A stretch of 64,000 bases of DNA, taken from contig NZ_CP041241.1 in NCBI RefSeq assembly GCF_013488225.1, positions 1,860,001 to 1,924,000 on the forward strand, written 5' to 3'. The translations under genes and the position numbers were made by a program. The stretch comes from Sinorhizobium mexicanum. GTDB lineage: Bacteria; Pseudomonadota; Alphaproteobacteria; Rhizobiales; Rhizobiaceae. Within the stretch, counting starts at the first letter, position 1. Each line of letters opens with the position of its first letter. Below are positions 25,365 through 34,713 of this stretch, in pieces. The notes under the pieces are model-generated. The model did no database searches. It was not told where the DNA came from and was given only the letters and a program-made list of their open reading frames with translations.

Positions 25365-26332
25365 TCTGCCCGGCCGGCACGCCGGCCGCCTTCCGCGAAG
25401 CCGTCGATGCCGGAGCCGATGCCGTCTATTGCGGTTTTCGTGACGAGACCAATGCCCGCAACTTCCCGGGGCTGAACTTTTCCCGCGACGAGCTGAAGGC
25501 GGCGATCGCCTATGCCCGTCAGCATGGAGCGATGACCTTCGTTGCCATCAACACCTTCATGCGCGCCGGTCGCGAAAAACTCTGGCACGAAGCGGTGGAC
25601 GATGCCGTGCGCCTCGGGGCCGACGCCGTCATCCTCGCCGATTTCGGTTTGATGGCCTATACCGCCGAGCGCTATCCCGACCAGCGCCTGCACGTATCGG
25701 TCCAGGCCTCCGCCGCCAACGCGGATGCGGTCAATTTCCTGGTCGAGACGTTTCGGGCAAAGCGCGTCGTGCTGCCGCGCATCCTCACCATACCCGACAT
25801 CGCCCGCCTCGCGCGGCAGATCCGCTGCGAGATCGAGGTTTTCGTCTTCGGCGGGCTCTGCGTGATGGCTGAGGGGCGGTGTTCGCTCTCCTCCTATGCG
25901 ACCGGCAAGTCGCCGAACATGAACGGTGTCTGTTCTCCGGCGAGCCACGTCCGCTACCGCGAGGATGGACGCGAACTCGTCTCCGAACTCGGCGATTATA
26001 CGATCAATCGCTTTCCCGCCGGCGAGGCGGCTGGTTATCCGACGCTCTGCAAGGGACGCTTCAACGTCGCGGACGAACGCGGCTACGCCTTCGAGGACCC
26101 GGTTTCGCTCGACGTGATGGACCACGTCGACCTGTTGCGCGAGGCCGGCGTCAGCGCGCTGAAGATCGAGGGACGCCAGCGCGGCAAGGCCTATGTCGCC
26201 GAGGTCGTGTCGGTGATGCGCCGCGCGGTAGCCGCCGATGCCGCCGAGCGGCCGGCTCTCATCTCGCGCCTGAGACTCTTGAGCGAAGGCCAGCGGACGA
26301 CGTCCGGTGCCTATGAAAAGCGCTGGAGGTAG
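25355..26332 (+). CDS. ubiU: UbiU, iron-sulfur U32 protein for oxygen-independent ubiquinone hydroxylation
   Basis: A 325-residue peptidase-U32-family protein. The four cysteines that hold the [4Fe-4S] cluster in E. coli UbiU are present at identical positions: Cys169, Cys176 (CVMAEGRC), Cys193 (NGVCSPASH) and Cys232 (LCKGRF). UbiU forms a heterodimer with UbiV and hydroxylates ubiquinone precursors without oxygen, with prephenate as oxygen donor. It is in an operon with ubiT (overlap) and ubiV (3-bp gap). This supplies quinone for nitrate and nitrite respiration in anoxia. Confidence 0.95.
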   Translation: MELICPAGTPAAFREAVDAGADAVYCGFRDETNARNFPGLNFSRDELKAAIAYARQHGAMTFVAINTFMRAGREKLWHEAVDDAVRLGADAVILADFGLMAYTAERYPDQRLHVSVQASAANADAVNFLVETFRAKRVVLPRILTIPDIARLARQIRCEIEVFVFGGLCVMAEGRCSLSSYATGKSPNMNGVCSPASHVRYREDGRELVSELGDYTINRFPAGEAAGYPTLCKGRFNVADERGYAFEDPVSLDVMDHVDLLREAGVSALKIEGRQRGKAYVAEVVSVMRRAVAADAAERPALISRLRLLSEGQRTTSGAYEKRWR

Positions 26333-26335
26333 ATC

Positions 26336-27256
26336 ATGACCGTCACCACGCTTCCAAGCCTCAGCCTTGGTCCGGTTCTCTACCTCTGGGATGGACCGAA
26401 ATGGCGCGATTTCTACTTCCGCATCGCCGACGAGGCGCCGATCGCGCATGTGGTCATCGGCGAAACGGTCTGCTCGAAGCGCCTGCATTTCATCGAGCCG
26501 CATGTCGGCGAGGTTGTCGAGCGGCTGGAACAGGCGGGAAAGAGCGTCAGCCTCTCCTCGCTGTCGCTGGTCACGCTCGAACGCGAAAGCCAGCTGGTGC
26601 GGGCTCTCGCGCGCGACAGCGCGCACCCGGTCGAAGCCAACGACCTGTCTGCGCTCGGGCTGCTTGCCGGCAAGCCGCATTCCATCGGACCGTTGATCAA
26701 TGTGTATAACGGCGCGACCGCGCGGCTGCTCGCCTCACGCGGTGCGACGAGCATCTGCCTGCCACCGGAACTGCCGATGACATCCGTGCGCGAGATCGTC
26801 CGCGATGCGCCCGGCGTGGCCTTCGAGATATTCGCGTTCGGGCGAGTCCCGCTGGCGATCTCGGCCCGCTGCGCGCACGCCCGGTCCAAGGGACTGGTCA
26901 AGGATAATTGCCAGTTCATCTGCGGCGACGACCCGGATGGCCTAGTGGTCGAAACGCTCGACCGTCAGCCTTTTCTCGTCCTGAACGGCGTACAGACCGT
27001 CTCGCACACATGCCAGGCGCTTATCCAGGAACTGCCGGAACTGGCGGCCGCCGGCATTTCGCGGATCCGCCTTTCGCCGCAGGACTGCGACATGGTCTCC
27101 GTCGCCCGGGCATTCGACGATGCAATCGCCGGCAGGTCCGCCCCCGCCGATGCCATCGCCCGTCTTCAAGAGGCCTATCCCGGTACGCGCCTTTCGAACG
27201 GGTTCCATTACGCCCAGCAGGGTGCCGCCTGGATCGCGGGCAACGCATCAACTTAG
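26336..27256 (+). CDS. ubiV: UbiV, iron-sulfur U32 protein partner of UbiU
   Basis: A 306-residue U32-family protein, homologous to YhbV. The cluster cysteines are visible: Cys46 (GETVCSKR), Cys179 (SARCAHARS), Cys192 and Cys196 (NCQFIC). With UbiU it makes the oxygen-independent hydroxylase of ubiquinone synthesis. It lacks the second conserved U32 peptidase region, as other UbiV do. It follows ubiU by three bases and precedes a small unknown gene by 13 bases. Confidence 0.95.
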   Translation: MTVTTLPSLSLGPVLYLWDGPKWRDFYFRIADEAPIAHVVIGETVCSKRLHFIEPHVGEVVERLEQAGKSVSLSSLSLVTLERESQLVRALARDSAHPVEANDLSALGLLAGKPHSIGPLINVYNGATARLLASRGATSICLPPELPMTSVREIVRDAPGVAFEIFAFGRVPLAISARCAHARSKGLVKDNCQFICGDDPDGLVVETLDRQPFLVLNGVQTVSHTCQALIQELPELAAAGISRIRLSPQDCDMVSVARAFDDAIAGRSAPADAIARLQEAYPGTRLSNGFHYAQQGAAWIAGNAST

Positions 27257-27269
27257 CCGGAGTCTCACC

Positions 27270-27659
27270 ATGACACGTGAATTCGACATGCTCGCAGATG
27301 AAACCACACACGATGAGAATCTCGTGACGGTCATCAGCCAGATCCGCAGGTTGATCGATGGCGCTTCGCTCGAATGCGGCTGCCGTACACGCGTCGACGA
27401 ATTGCTGCTTCGCTTCGAAAGCCTGACGGCGAGGCAACGCGAAAAGCGCATACTCGACCAGGCCCGGCGCCAGCGGCGCCGCATCGCCACGATCATGGAA
27501 CTGCTTCACGAGCTTGACGAGATCGGCTATGGGGATGCCGACCGCAGCGTGCTGGTGGAAGCGCGGCTGCTTTTCGAGGACATCGCCGAAGCTGCGCTGC
27601 AAGGCGCGCGGCTGCTCAATGTCGCCGCCCTACCGAGTTCGAAGGCAGGTGTGCGATGA
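27270..27659 (+). CDS. Conserved hypothetical protein downstream of ubiTUV
   Basis: A 129-residue soluble, mainly helical and highly charged protein. A central CGC (SLECGCRTRVDELLLRFESL, about residues 35-54) is the only cysteine motif; the next stretch (QREKRILDQARRQRRRIATI) is strongly basic. No membrane segment or signal peptide. It starts 13 bases after ubiV with GGAG upstream of ATG, so it belongs to the ubiTUV operon. I do not recognise the family. It could be a regulator or a metal-binding accessory factor, which is speculation. Confidence 0.65.
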   Translation: MTREFDMLADETTHDENLVTVISQIRRLIDGASLECGCRTRVDELLLRFESLTARQREKRILDQARRQRRRIATIMELLHELDEIGYGDADRSVLVEARLLFEDIAEAALQGARLLNVAALPSSKAGVR

Positions 27660-27701
27660 AGATGGTTAGGCTTTCGGGGCTGGGCCCACTGGAGACGGAG
27701 A

Positions 27702-28070
27702 ATGAAGCTTCCGTTGCGTATCCTTTGCCTGTGCCTTGGCTGGCTGATGGTCGCATTCGCCGTCGCCGGCGTGTTCCTGCCGCTATTGCCCACCACTCCT
27801 TTCCTGCTCTTGGCGGCGGGCCTGTTCGCCCGGGCCTCTCCCCGGCTTGAACGCTGGCTTCTCGAGCATCCGGTTTTCGGCCCCTCGCTGCGCCTCTGGC
27901 GCGAAAAGGGTGCGATCACGGCGAGATCGAAGTACACCGCCGTCGCCCTGATCGCCGCAAGTTTCGGTCTCTTCTGCCTTTTCAGCGCGCCGGACGCGAT
28001 GCTTGCGGCCATCGTCGCGGCCGTGATGGCGCTCCCGGCCGCCTTCATTCTCACACGACCGAGCAATTGA
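27702..28070 (+). CDS. DUF454 (YbaN-like) inner-membrane protein
   Basis: A 122-residue protein with three or four membrane helices and the DUF454 signature GVFLPLLPTTPFLLLAAGLF, followed by ARASPRLERWLLEHPVFGP. YbaN-type proteins are widespread and uncharacterised; in rhizobia they are often near haem, FixK or denitrification genes. It starts 42 bases after the preceding gene with GGAG upstream. It ends beside a RIME-like repeat that separates it from the convergent nap operon. Confidence 0.85.
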   Translation: MKLPLRILCLCLGWLMVAFAVAGVFLPLLPTTPFLLLAAGLFARASPRLERWLLEHPVFGPSLRLWREKGAITARSKYTAVALIAASFGLFCLFSAPDAMLAAIVAAVMALPAAFILTRPSN

Positions 28071-28089
28071 GTGCCGCTAAAGCGGCCTT

Positions 28090-28316
28090 GGAGCGGGATA
28101 AGGAAAAGTGCGTGCGGTTTTCCGCCCGCATCCCGCTCTATTACCCGCTCTATTAGAATCGATCACGTTCATGACTTTAGGTCGATCCGACCTGAAATCA
28201 TCGTGATCTAGAGCATCCCGCTTTCAAGTGGAATCACTGAAAGCGGATAAGATGCTCTAAGGATCAAAGTGCTCGAGCGTCCTTTGTGCGTTCACTTGAA
28301 CGCACGGCGCTCTAGA
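28090..28316. repeat. RIME-like composite repeat (family B) between DUF454 gene and napC
   Basis: Four palindromic modules in a row: GAGCGGGATAAGG with GCGGTTTTCCGCCCG and ATCCCGCTC; GATCACGTTCATGACTTTAG ... AATCATCGTGATC; GCATCCCGCTTTCA ... TGAAAGCGGAT; and CGTTCACTTGAACG between GAGCG and CGCTC. The first two match 21091; the last two match 59297. It fills the convergent gap and may act as a terminator. Confidence 0.75.
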
Positions 28317-29007
28317 AGGCGCTCGCGTGCAATTCCTTCATTGCCCGACGCAGTTCGTCGATCGGAGTTGAACTGGTGGCGGTTTCGCCTTCCAGTTCCC
28401 GCGGTACCTTCCAGCCCGGATCGATGCCCTCCATGTTCGGGAGCTCGTGGGCGATGCCCTTGTGGCAATCGATGCAGGTTGCCCGGCCGGGAAGCAGGTA
28501 GCGGGTGTGAATCGCCGCCGCCCGTTCCGTCTGCCTCTGCAGGTCCATCGCCACGGACGAATGGCAATTGCGGCACTCGAGACTGTCGTTTGCCTTCAGC
28601 CGCGCCCATTCATGCTGGGCGAGTTCCAGCCGATGCTCGAGGAATTTCGGGCGGGTATTGATCGTCCCGAAGATCTTGCCCCAGACCTCCTTCGACGCCT
28701 GCATCTTGCGGGCGATCTTGTCGGTCCAGCGATGCGGCACATGACAGTCCGGACAAGTCGCTCTGACCCCGGAGCGGTTGGAGAAGTGGATCGTCCGCGT
28801 CAGCTCCTGATAGACGTTGTCGCGCATCTCGTGGCAGGAGGTGCAGAAGGCCTCGGTATTGGTGAGCTCGAGCGCGGTGTTGAAGGCACCCCAGAACATC
28901 ACGCCGCCGACGAAGCCGCCAAGCGTCAGAAAGCCGAGGCTCAGTGTTCCTGCCGGCGTGCTGACGACGCGCCACGCCCAGAGGACGACTTTCCTGATCC
29001 ATTCCAT
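28312..29007 (-). CDS. napC: NapC, tetrahaem quinol dehydrogenase
   Basis: A 231-residue membrane-anchored cytochrome of the NapC/NirT family. One N-terminal helix (about 15-40) is followed by four c-type haem motifs: CTSCH, CPDCH, CRNCH and CIDCH. It passes electrons from ubiquinol to periplasmic NapB/NapA. It is the last gene of napEFDABC, four bases after napB. Maturation needs the cytochrome c haem-attachment system, which is not in this window. Confidence 0.96.
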   Translation of the reverse strand: MEWIRKVVLWAWRVVSTPAGTLSLGFLTLGGFVGGVMFWGAFNTALELTNTEAFCTSCHEMRDNVYQELTRTIHFSNRSGVRATCPDCHVPHRWTDKIARKMQASKEVWGKIFGTINTRPKFLEHRLELAQHEWARLKANDSLECRNCHSSVAMDLQRQTERAAAIHTRYLLPGRATCIDCHKGIAHELPNMEGIDPGWKVPRELEGETATSSTPIDELRRAMKELHASAF

Positions 29008-29011
29008 CGCG

Positions 29012-29515
29012 TCACTCGCTTCCCGCAGGCTTGGCGCCCAGCTCGCTCATATCCTTGAAGGTATTGCCGACAAGTGGCTTGGCGTCGGCCTGCGGCACAT
29101 GGCAGGCGGTGCAGAAGTAACGCCTTGGCGAAACGTCCGCGAGCATCTGGCCCTCGCGGGTCATGTAGTGCGTGACGCTGATCATTGGCGCGCCGGATTC
29201 CTGGGTGAACTCGCGCCTGTGGCAGGAGAGGCACCGGTTGGTGTTGACCGAGAGCTGATAGCCCTCGATCGAATGCGGGATGACCGGCGGCTGGTCAGGA
29301 TAATTGCGCTCCTTGCGAACGTCATCGGTGATCCACTTGGGCAAGGGCGCCGCGGGGCCGGTCTCCATCGCGGGAGACCGCCCCACCAGTTGTGGCATGA
29401 CCGTCGGTATCACCTGGGCAATCGCGGTTGTCGTGACGAACAGCAAGAGTCCTGCCACGACCACCATCCATTCAGGCCGTCTCAGACGGCGACGGGTATA
29501 ATCTTGACCGCGCAT
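29012..29515 (-). CDS. napB: NapB, dihaem cytochrome c subunit of periplasmic nitrate reductase
   Basis: A 167-residue periplasmic dihaem cytochrome. The motifs are CLSCH and CTACH, separated by about 40 residues, and an N-terminal signal helix ([20 protein letters not shown]). I start at the ATG at 29515, which overlaps the end of napA by 34 bases; an in-frame ATG at 29467 just after the napA stop is the alternative and gives a shorter signal peptide. NapB passes electrons from NapC to NapA. Confidence 0.93.
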   Translation of the reverse strand: MRGQDYTRRRLRRPEWMVVVAGLLLFVTTTAIAQVIPTVMPQLVGRSPAMETGPAAPLPKWITDDVRKERNYPDQPPVIPHSIEGYQLSVNTNRCLSCHRREFTQESGAPMISVTHYMTREGQMLADVSPRRYFCTACHVPQADAKPLVGNTFKDMSELGAKPAGSE

Positions 29516-31989
29516 TTTTTGAAATCCGTCTGTTTGGAGATGGGATCCGTGGCGTCGAGGGTAACTTTGTTTATGAGCTTGCTGGCGTCGAACCACGGAA
29601 CGAAGATCACGCCCGGCGGCATGCGGTTGCGACCACGCGTATCGATACGGGCGCGCATCTCGCCGCGCCGGGAAACGACCCGGACTTCGGCGCCCTGATT
29701 GATGCCGCGCTTGCGGGCATCGTCGGCGTTCATGAAGCAGACGGCGCCCGGGAAGGCCCTGAAGAGCTCGGGAACACGCAAGGTCATCGAACCGGAATGC
29801 CAGTGCTCCAGCACGCGGCCGGTCACCAGCCAGATGTCGTATTCCTCATCGGGCGATTCGGCCGGCGGCTCGTAGGGCACGGCGATGATGACCGCCTTGC
29901 CGTCCGGCTGGCCGTAGAAGTTCACGCCCTCCCCAGGCTTGACGAAGGGATCGAAACCCTCGCGATAGCGCCAGAGCGTCTCCTTGCCGTCGACCACCGG
30001 CCAGCGCAACCCGCGCACCTCGTGGTACATGTTGAAGGGTGCGAGATCGTGGCCGTGGCCGCGCCCGAAGGTGGCATATTCCTCGAACAAGCCCTTCTGG
30101 ATGTAGAAATCGAAGGCCTTGGCCTCCTGGTTGTCGTAGGCCGGATCGATCTCGCTGAGAGGAAAGCGATCCACTTCGCCGTTGCGGAAGATCACGTCGA
30201 ACAGGGTCTTGCCGCGATATTCGGGGTTCGACTCGAGAATGTCGGCCGGCCAGACCTCGTCGGTCGTAAAGCGCTTGGAGAATTCCGCGATCTGCCAAAG
30301 GTCCGAGCGGGCCTCGCCGGGAGCCTGGACGAGTTGGCGCCAGACCTGGGTGCGACGTTCGGCATTGCCGTAGGCACCCTCCTTCTCCACCCACATGGCG
30401 GCCGGCAGGATCAGGTCGGCACTCATCGCGGTGATCGTCGGGTAGGCGTCCGAGACGACAATGAAGTTGTCGGGGTTGCGATAGCCCTGCCAGGTCTCGT
30501 TGCTGGTATTCGGTGCAGCCTGGATGTTGTTGTTGACCTGCACCCAGTAGAAATTGAGCTTGCCGTCCTTGAGCATGCGGTCCTGCAGGACGGCATGGTA
30601 GCCCGGCTTGTCGGGGATAATCCCCTTCGGGATGCGCCAGATCTCCTCGGCACGCTCCCGATGTTTGGGATTGGTCACCGTCATGTCGGCCGGAAGCCGA
30701 TGGGCGAAGGTTCCGACCTCGCGCGCGGTGCCGCAGGCCGACGGCTGGCCGGTCAGCGAGAACGGGCTGTTGCCGGGCTCCGAGATCTTTCCCGTCAACA
30801 GGTGAATGTTATAGACCATCTGGTTTGCCCAGACGCCGCGCACATGCTGGTTGAAGCCCATGGTCCAGAGCGACATGACCTTGCGGTCGGGATCGGCATA
30901 GAGTTCCGCCAACTGCTCCAGGAAGCCGGGATCGACGCCGGTCAATTCCGCCGTCTTCTCCAATGTGTAATCGGAAACGAATGCCTTGAAGGCTTCAAAG
31001 TCGATCGGTTCCATCTTGCCCGGATCGGCCGCGTTGGGAGCCGCCTTTTCCAAGGGATGTTCCGGTCGCAGGCCATAGCCGATCTCGGTTACGCCGCGCA
31101 CGAATCGCGTGTGGCGCTGCACGAAGTCCTGATTGACGCGACCGGTCTGGATGATGTGATTGGCGATATAATTGAGGATCGCCAGATCCGTTCCCGGCGT
31201 GAAGATGATCGGGATGTCGGCCAAGTCCATGCTGCGGTGGGTAAAGGTGGAAAGCACGGCGACGCGGACATGAGGTTGCCCCAGTCTGCGGTCAGCGACC
31301 CGCGTCCACAGGATCGGGTGCATTTCGGCCATGTTCGAGCCCCACAGCACGAAGGCGTCGGCGTGCTCGAAATCGTCATAGACACCCATCGGCTCGTCCA
31401 TGCCGAAGGTGCGCATGAAGGCATAGGCGGCCGATGCCATGCAGTGGCGGGCATTGGGGTCGAGATTGTTGGAGCGAAAGCCGGCGCGCATCAGTTTCGT
31501 CGCCGCATAGCCCTCGAAGATCGTCCACTGTCCGGAGCCGAACATGCCGACGGCCGTCGGTCCCTTCTCCTTCAGAACTCTCTTCGCCTGCTCCGCCATC
31601 ACGTCGAAGGCTTCGTCCCAGCTCACCGGCTCGAACTCGCCGTCCTTGGCGTAAGCGCCGTTCCGCTTGCGCAGGAGCGGCGTTTTCAGCCGATCGGCGC
31701 CATACATGATCTTCGAGAGGAAGTAGCCCTTGATGCAGTTGAGGCCGCGGTTGACCTCGGCCTGCATGTCGCCGTGCGTGGCGACCACCTGCCCTTCCTT
31801 CACGCCCACCATCACGCCGCAACCGGTGCCGCAGAAACGGCATGGCGCCTTCGACCATTTGATCTCCAGCGCGGTCACGCCGCCGGGAACAGGTTGCGCT
31901 GCGGCAGGAAGCGCGATGCCAGCGGTGGCCGCCGCTATGCCGGCCGCATGGGCCTTGAGGATGTCACGCCGCGTCAGTTCGCCGGTCAT
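29482..31989 (-). CDS. napA: NapA, catalytic subunit of periplasmic nitrate reductase
   Basis: An 835-residue molybdopterin enzyme that reduces nitrate to nitrite in the periplasm. It has a Tat signal ([12 protein letters not shown], residues 6-17) and a [4Fe-4S] site C50-x2-C53-x3-C57-x27-C85 (CRFCGTGC ... NCIKGY). The bis-MGD-binding body includes [20 protein letters not shown], whose cysteine is the expected Mo ligand. The ATG at 31989 follows GAGGAGA and lies inside napD (26-bp overlap). The size matches NapA of rhizobia. Confidence 0.98.
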   Translation of the reverse strand: MTGELTRRDILKAHAAGIAAATAGIALPAAAQPVPGGVTALEIKWSKAPCRFCGTGCGVMVGVKEGQVVATHGDMQAEVNRGLNCIKGYFLSKIMYGADRLKTPLLRKRNGAYAKDGEFEPVSWDEAFDVMAEQAKRVLKEKGPTAVGMFGSGQWTIFEGYAATKLMRAGFRSNNLDPNARHCMASAAYAFMRTFGMDEPMGVYDDFEHADAFVLWGSNMAEMHPILWTRVADRRLGQPHVRVAVLSTFTHRSMDLADIPIIFTPGTDLAILNYIANHIIQTGRVNQDFVQRHTRFVRGVTEIGYGLRPEHPLEKAAPNAADPGKMEPIDFEAFKAFVSDYTLEKTAELTGVDPGFLEQLAELYADPDRKVMSLWTMGFNQHVRGVWANQMVYNIHLLTGKISEPGNSPFSLTGQPSACGTAREVGTFAHRLPADMTVTNPKHRERAEEIWRIPKGIIPDKPGYHAVLQDRMLKDGKLNFYWVQVNNNIQAAPNTSNETWQGYRNPDNFIVVSDAYPTITAMSADLILPAAMWVEKEGAYGNAERRTQVWRQLVQAPGEARSDLWQIAEFSKRFTTDEVWPADILESNPEYRGKTLFDVIFRNGEVDRFPLSEIDPAYDNQEAKAFDFYIQKGLFEEYATFGRGHGHDLAPFNMYHEVRGLRWPVVDGKETLWRYREGFDPFVKPGEGVNFYGQPDGKAVIIAVPYEPPAESPDEEYDIWLVTGRVLEHWHSGSMTLRVPELFRAFPGAVCFMNADDARKRGINQGAEVRVVSRRGEMRARIDTRGRNRMPPGVIFVPWFDASKLINKVTLDATDPISKQTDFKKCAVKIIPVAV

Positions 31990-32251
31990 TGCCGATCGTC
32001 TCCTCTTTCTCGACATGCTCGAACACGATGTTGGCCGCCACCACGCCTTCCAGCATGGAAATCTGCGACAGGCACTCGCCGAGCATGCCCGTGCTCGTTC
32101 CTTCGATGACCACCACGATCTTGCCGCCCTGGTGGCCGTAAACCTCGACATTGCTCATTTGCGAAAGCATCGCCAAAACCTCGTCCTCCATCGCCGGAAC
32201 GGCGACGATGACAGCGCTTGAGACGTGATAATTGCCCGGTGTGTCAGACAT
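31964..32251 (-). CDS. napD: NapD, chaperone for NapA maturation
   Basis: A 95-residue cytoplasmic protein with the NapD fold: [20 protein letters not shown] at the start, [16 protein letters not shown] in the middle and the [21 protein letters not shown] end. NapD binds the NapA Tat signal and prevents premature export. It overlaps napF by eight bases and napA by 26 bases, so the operon is tightly coupled. Confidence 0.93.
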   Translation of the reverse strand: MSDTPGNYHVSSAVIVAVPAMEDEVLAMLSQMSNVEVYGHQGGKIVVVIEGTSTGMLGECLSQISMLEGVVAANIVFEHVEKEETIGNDRRTDAA

Positions 32252-32744
32252 CGGCCCCCTCCTGGTTCCGCGCGCCGAGCTCGACGGCGGCGACCGGACA
32301 GATGCCGACGCAGGCGCCGCAGCCGCTGCAGGCTTCCTCGTCGACGACCGGCAGAAAAGGTCCGCCGATCCGCGGCTGGAAGCGGATCGCCTGCTCCGGA
32401 CAGCTATCGCGGCAGGACTGACAGGCGACAGCGTTCTTCGCCAGACAGTGATCGGCGATCGCCGCCACATGCTGAAAGCGCGTCACGTCGGCAAACTGAA
32501 AGACCGGCTCCGGACAGGCGCTCCGGCATTCACCGCAGAAGGTGCACTCGCCAATGAAAAAATCGAGGGACGGTCTGTTGCCGGCAAGGCTGATGATGTG
32601 CGTCGGACAGGCGTCCACGCAGCGGCCGCAACCGGTGCAGGCGGCAAGACTCTCGGGCGTCACGCCCGGCGGACAGATCCGTTCGGGCGCGGGCGCGCCG
32701 CGGCGGAAGAGCAGGTCTCGTCTGGAAATCGTCGCAACAGCCAT
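32244..32744 (-). CDS. napF: NapF, iron-sulfur ferredoxin-type protein
   Basis: A 166-residue cytoplasmic protein with four cysteine clusters: CTGCGRCVDACP, CTFCGECRSACP, CQSCRDSCP (with one cysteine displaced upstream) and CSGCGACVGICP. An N-terminal SRRDLLFRRG segment is typical of NapF. It is thought to help NapA cluster assembly. The ATG at 32744 has GAGGTG five bases before it and starts eight bases after the napE stop. Confidence 0.93.
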   Translation of the reverse strand: MAVATISRRDLLFRRGAPAPERICPPGVTPESLAACTGCGRCVDACPTHIISLAGNRPSLDFFIGECTFCGECRSACPEPVFQFADVTRFQHVAAIADHCLAKNAVACQSCRDSCPEQAIRFQPRIGGPFLPVVDEEACSGCGACVGICPVAAVELGARNQEGADV

Positions 32745-32752
32745 GACGCACC

Positions 32753-32947
32753 TCAATGCGGCGCCGGCGGCGGACCGGGCGGTCCGAAGACGAGCTGCAG
32801 CATCCAGACGATGAAGCCATAGCCGCCGACGACGGCGACGGCGAGCAACGGCCAGATGCCGAAGGCCAGTATCAGAAATGTCAGAAGTTCACGTCGTCGG
32901 GATTGTGGCGGCGGCGCCACCACCTGCTGCGGAGATAACTCTGACAC
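32753..32947 (-). CDS. napE: NapE, small membrane protein of the nap operon
   Basis: A 64-residue protein with one membrane helix (LLTFLILAFGIWPLLAVAVVGGYGFIVWML) preceded by a basic RRRE, the NapE pattern. I use the GTG at 32947 after GGGGGTG, which gives the family length; an ATG at 32980 would add 11 residues. It is the first gene of napEFDABC. Its role is unknown. Confidence 0.85.
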   Translation of the reverse strand: MSELSPQQVVAPPPQSRRRELLTFLILAFGIWPLLAVAVVGGYGFIVWMLQLVFGPPGPPPAPH

Positions 32948-33192
32948 GCCAACACCCCCGTTGATGTCACCCGCCAGCATAGTAACAATCCCTGTCAGGA
33001 AAGAAAGGGAAATAAACTAAACTCTAGTGCTCAAGAATAGAAATAACATCTATCAATTCAATGAGATATTCTGACCCGGGCAAATTTGGGGTTTTCTTCG
33101 GCTGAGCGGTCGTAGCATTTGGCATTTTCGAAAATACGCAGATGCTACAACGCCAGCGCGTGGAAACATGGCCGCCTGCTGAACCAACAAAG

Positions 33193-33230
33193 AAAGGGCC
33201 GGTGCGGCGTTCACGCCGCACCGGCCCTTT
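33193..33230 (-). terminator. Strong terminator after the pseudoazurin gene
   Basis: A perfect 17-bp inverted repeat (AAAGGGCCGGTGCGGCG and its complement) with a TTCA loop, followed on the minus strand by CTTTGTT. It lies about 60 bp past the pseudoazurin stop and upstream of nap, so it separates the two same-strand units. Confidence 0.9.
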
Positions 33231-33291
33231 AAGATTTTGGCCTCTACGATTCCGCTGGTGGATGACGCCCGCTGTCGATGGACGCCGCCGC

Positions 33292-33738
33292 TTAAAGGGC
33301 CAGCGCTGCGAGGGCGGCGTTGAGACGCTCCTGCGCCTTCTTCGGGTTCTTCGCGCCCTTCGCCGCGTCGAGATTGGCCGGGCTGTCGCCCACCTGTACG
33401 ACGCCCACCATGCCCATGCCGTAATGCGGCGTGCACTTCACGCCATAGAGGCCCGGAGTGGTGAACGTGACCTTGTAGTTCTCGCTGACCTTGCTCTTCA
33501 GCGTTTCGGCGCCATCCGGCAGCATGCCCTTGATCGTCTCGACGTTGTGGCCCTTGTCGGTCGGGATGAAGGTCACGGTATCGCCCGCGGCGATCTTCAG
33601 CGATGCAGGCTCAAAGACCATTACGCCGTCCTTGCCCTTGTTGAGCATGTGCACTTCAAAGTCTGCCGCAAGCGCAGGGGTGGTGATCAGCATTGCCACC
33701 GCGGCGAGGCCAAGGCCCTTCTTCATCATCGTCAGCAT
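33292..33738 (-). CDS. azu: Pseudoazurin, type 1 copper electron carrier
   Basis: A 148-residue blue copper protein with a signal peptide ending TTPALAA (about residue 24). The type 1 copper ligands have exact pseudoazurin spacing: His64, Cys102, His105, Met110 (mature 40, 78, 81, 86), in GHNVET and [10 protein letters not shown]. It donates electrons to copper nitrite reductase in related bacteria. The ATG at 33738 has GGAG eight bases upstream. A perfect TTGAC-N4-GTCAA box lies about 85 bp upstream, placing it in the anaerobic regulon. Confidence 0.95.
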   Translation of the reverse strand: MLTMMKKGLGLAAVAMLITTPALAADFEVHMLNKGKDGVMVFEPASLKIAAGDTVTFIPTDKGHNVETIKGMLPDGAETLKSKVSENYKVTFTTPGLYGVKCTPHYGMGMVGVVQVGDSPANLDAAKGAKNPKKAQERLNAALAALAL

Positions 33739-33816
33739 TTCATCTTCTCCGTTGAACCACCGAGCCCTTGCCCGTGGTTGTCGCCCCGGAAATAGGCCGA
33801 TGCCGACCTGCCGACT

Positions 33817-33830
33817 TTGACGCGCGTCAA
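33817..33830. promoter_or_regulatory. FNR/NnrR-type box upstream of pseudoazurin gene
   Basis: TTGAC-GCGC-GTCAA: perfect 5-bp inverted arms, centred about 85 bp from the pseudoazurin ATG. The TTGAC half is shared with the norE box. Confidence 0.75.
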
Positions 33831-34049
33831 ATAACGCGACGATGGTGGCGAGGGCCGCCTTCGCTCGTGGATGTGAACGCACACGAGCGCGAGGCTATGG
33901 CAATCGTGGTTGCTGCCGTTTGAGCCCTAAACAGGATTGTCGGCAGGGATTCTTTCTGGCCGGAGATCCCGGAGATCATTGACAGGTTTCGTTTGTCGGA
34001 TTAAAACTGACGAAATTCGAAAATCGTCAGTCATAATTCGTGAGATGAA

Positions 34050-34658
34050 ATGAGCGAACTCGCAGACACCGGCGTCGACGCCGCCAGGCAGGAAAACGTG
34101 ACGCGGATCCTCGATTCCGCCGAGCGGCTGTTCCGCCATTACGGCTACAGCAAGACGAATGTGGCCGACATCGCCCGCGACCTCGAAATGTCGCCGGCCA
34201 ACATCTATCGCTTCTTCGCGTCGAAGACGGAGATCCACCAGGCGCTTTGCGCGCGCATGCTGGCCGCGAGCTATGGGCAGGCCTTCGAGACGTCCCGTCT
34301 GCCTTTGAGCGCCTCCGAGCGGCTCCGCCGTTACGCACAAGGGCAGCACAAGATGACGGTCGAGACCATGCTCGACGAGCAGAAGGTCCACGAAATGGTC
34401 GTCGTCGCCATCGAGCGGGACTGGCACGTCATCGAGAAGCACATCGACCGCATGGACGGGCTCCTCGCCGACATCATCCGCGAAGGCATCGCAGCCGGCG
34501 AGTTCGCCGATCAGGACCCGGAAAAGGCCGCGCGCTGCTTTGGCGCCAGCATCGTCACGCTCTGCCATCCGCAGATCGTCGCCCAGTGTCTCGCGAAGGA
34601 AAACCGCGCAACGCCCGACGAGCTGATCGAATTCGCGATCAGTGCACTGAAGAAATAA
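34050..34658 (+). CDS. TetR-family regulator of the RND efflux genes
   Basis: A 202-residue repressor. The N-terminal helix-turn-helix is RILDSAERLFRHYGYSKTNV ... NIYRFFASKTEI (about residues 18-65), typical of TetR. The C-terminal ligand domain has no recognised subgroup beyond the AcrR-like efflux type. It is 55 bp upstream of, and in the same direction as, an RND membrane-fusion protein and pump, so it probably controls its own operon. An inverted repeat around 34002-34031 (TGACGAAATTCG / CGAAAATCGTCA) upstream of its start is a candidate operator. Confidence 0.85.
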   Translation: MSELADTGVDAARQENVTRILDSAERLFRHYGYSKTNVADIARDLEMSPANIYRFFASKTEIHQALCARMLAASYGQAFETSRLPLSASERLRRYAQGQHKMTVETMLDEQKVHEMVVVAIERDWHVIEKHIDRMDGLLADIIREGIAAGEFADQDPEKAARCFGASIVTLCHPQIVAQCLAKENRATPDELIEFAISALKK

Positions 34659-34713
34659 TCGAGCCAGACATAATCGAGCCGCGGGGCGGCAGACAGGATC
34701 AGGAGTGCCAGAG

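Noticed and set aside
29797..32109. 770-codon plus-strand frame opposite napA
   Set aside because: Shadow of napA; no start signal and no domain.
33119..33132. TTGGCATTTTCGAA upstream of napE as an NnrR/FNR box
   Set aside because: The right half is GAA, not CAA, and the arms do not pair at TTG-N8-CAA spacing. The nap promoter therefore has no box I can support.
34002..34031. Inverted repeat upstream of the RND tetR gene as a firm operator
   Set aside because: Arms TGACGAAATTCG and CGAAAATCGTCA pair only with an offset; mentioned with the gene but not listed as a feature.
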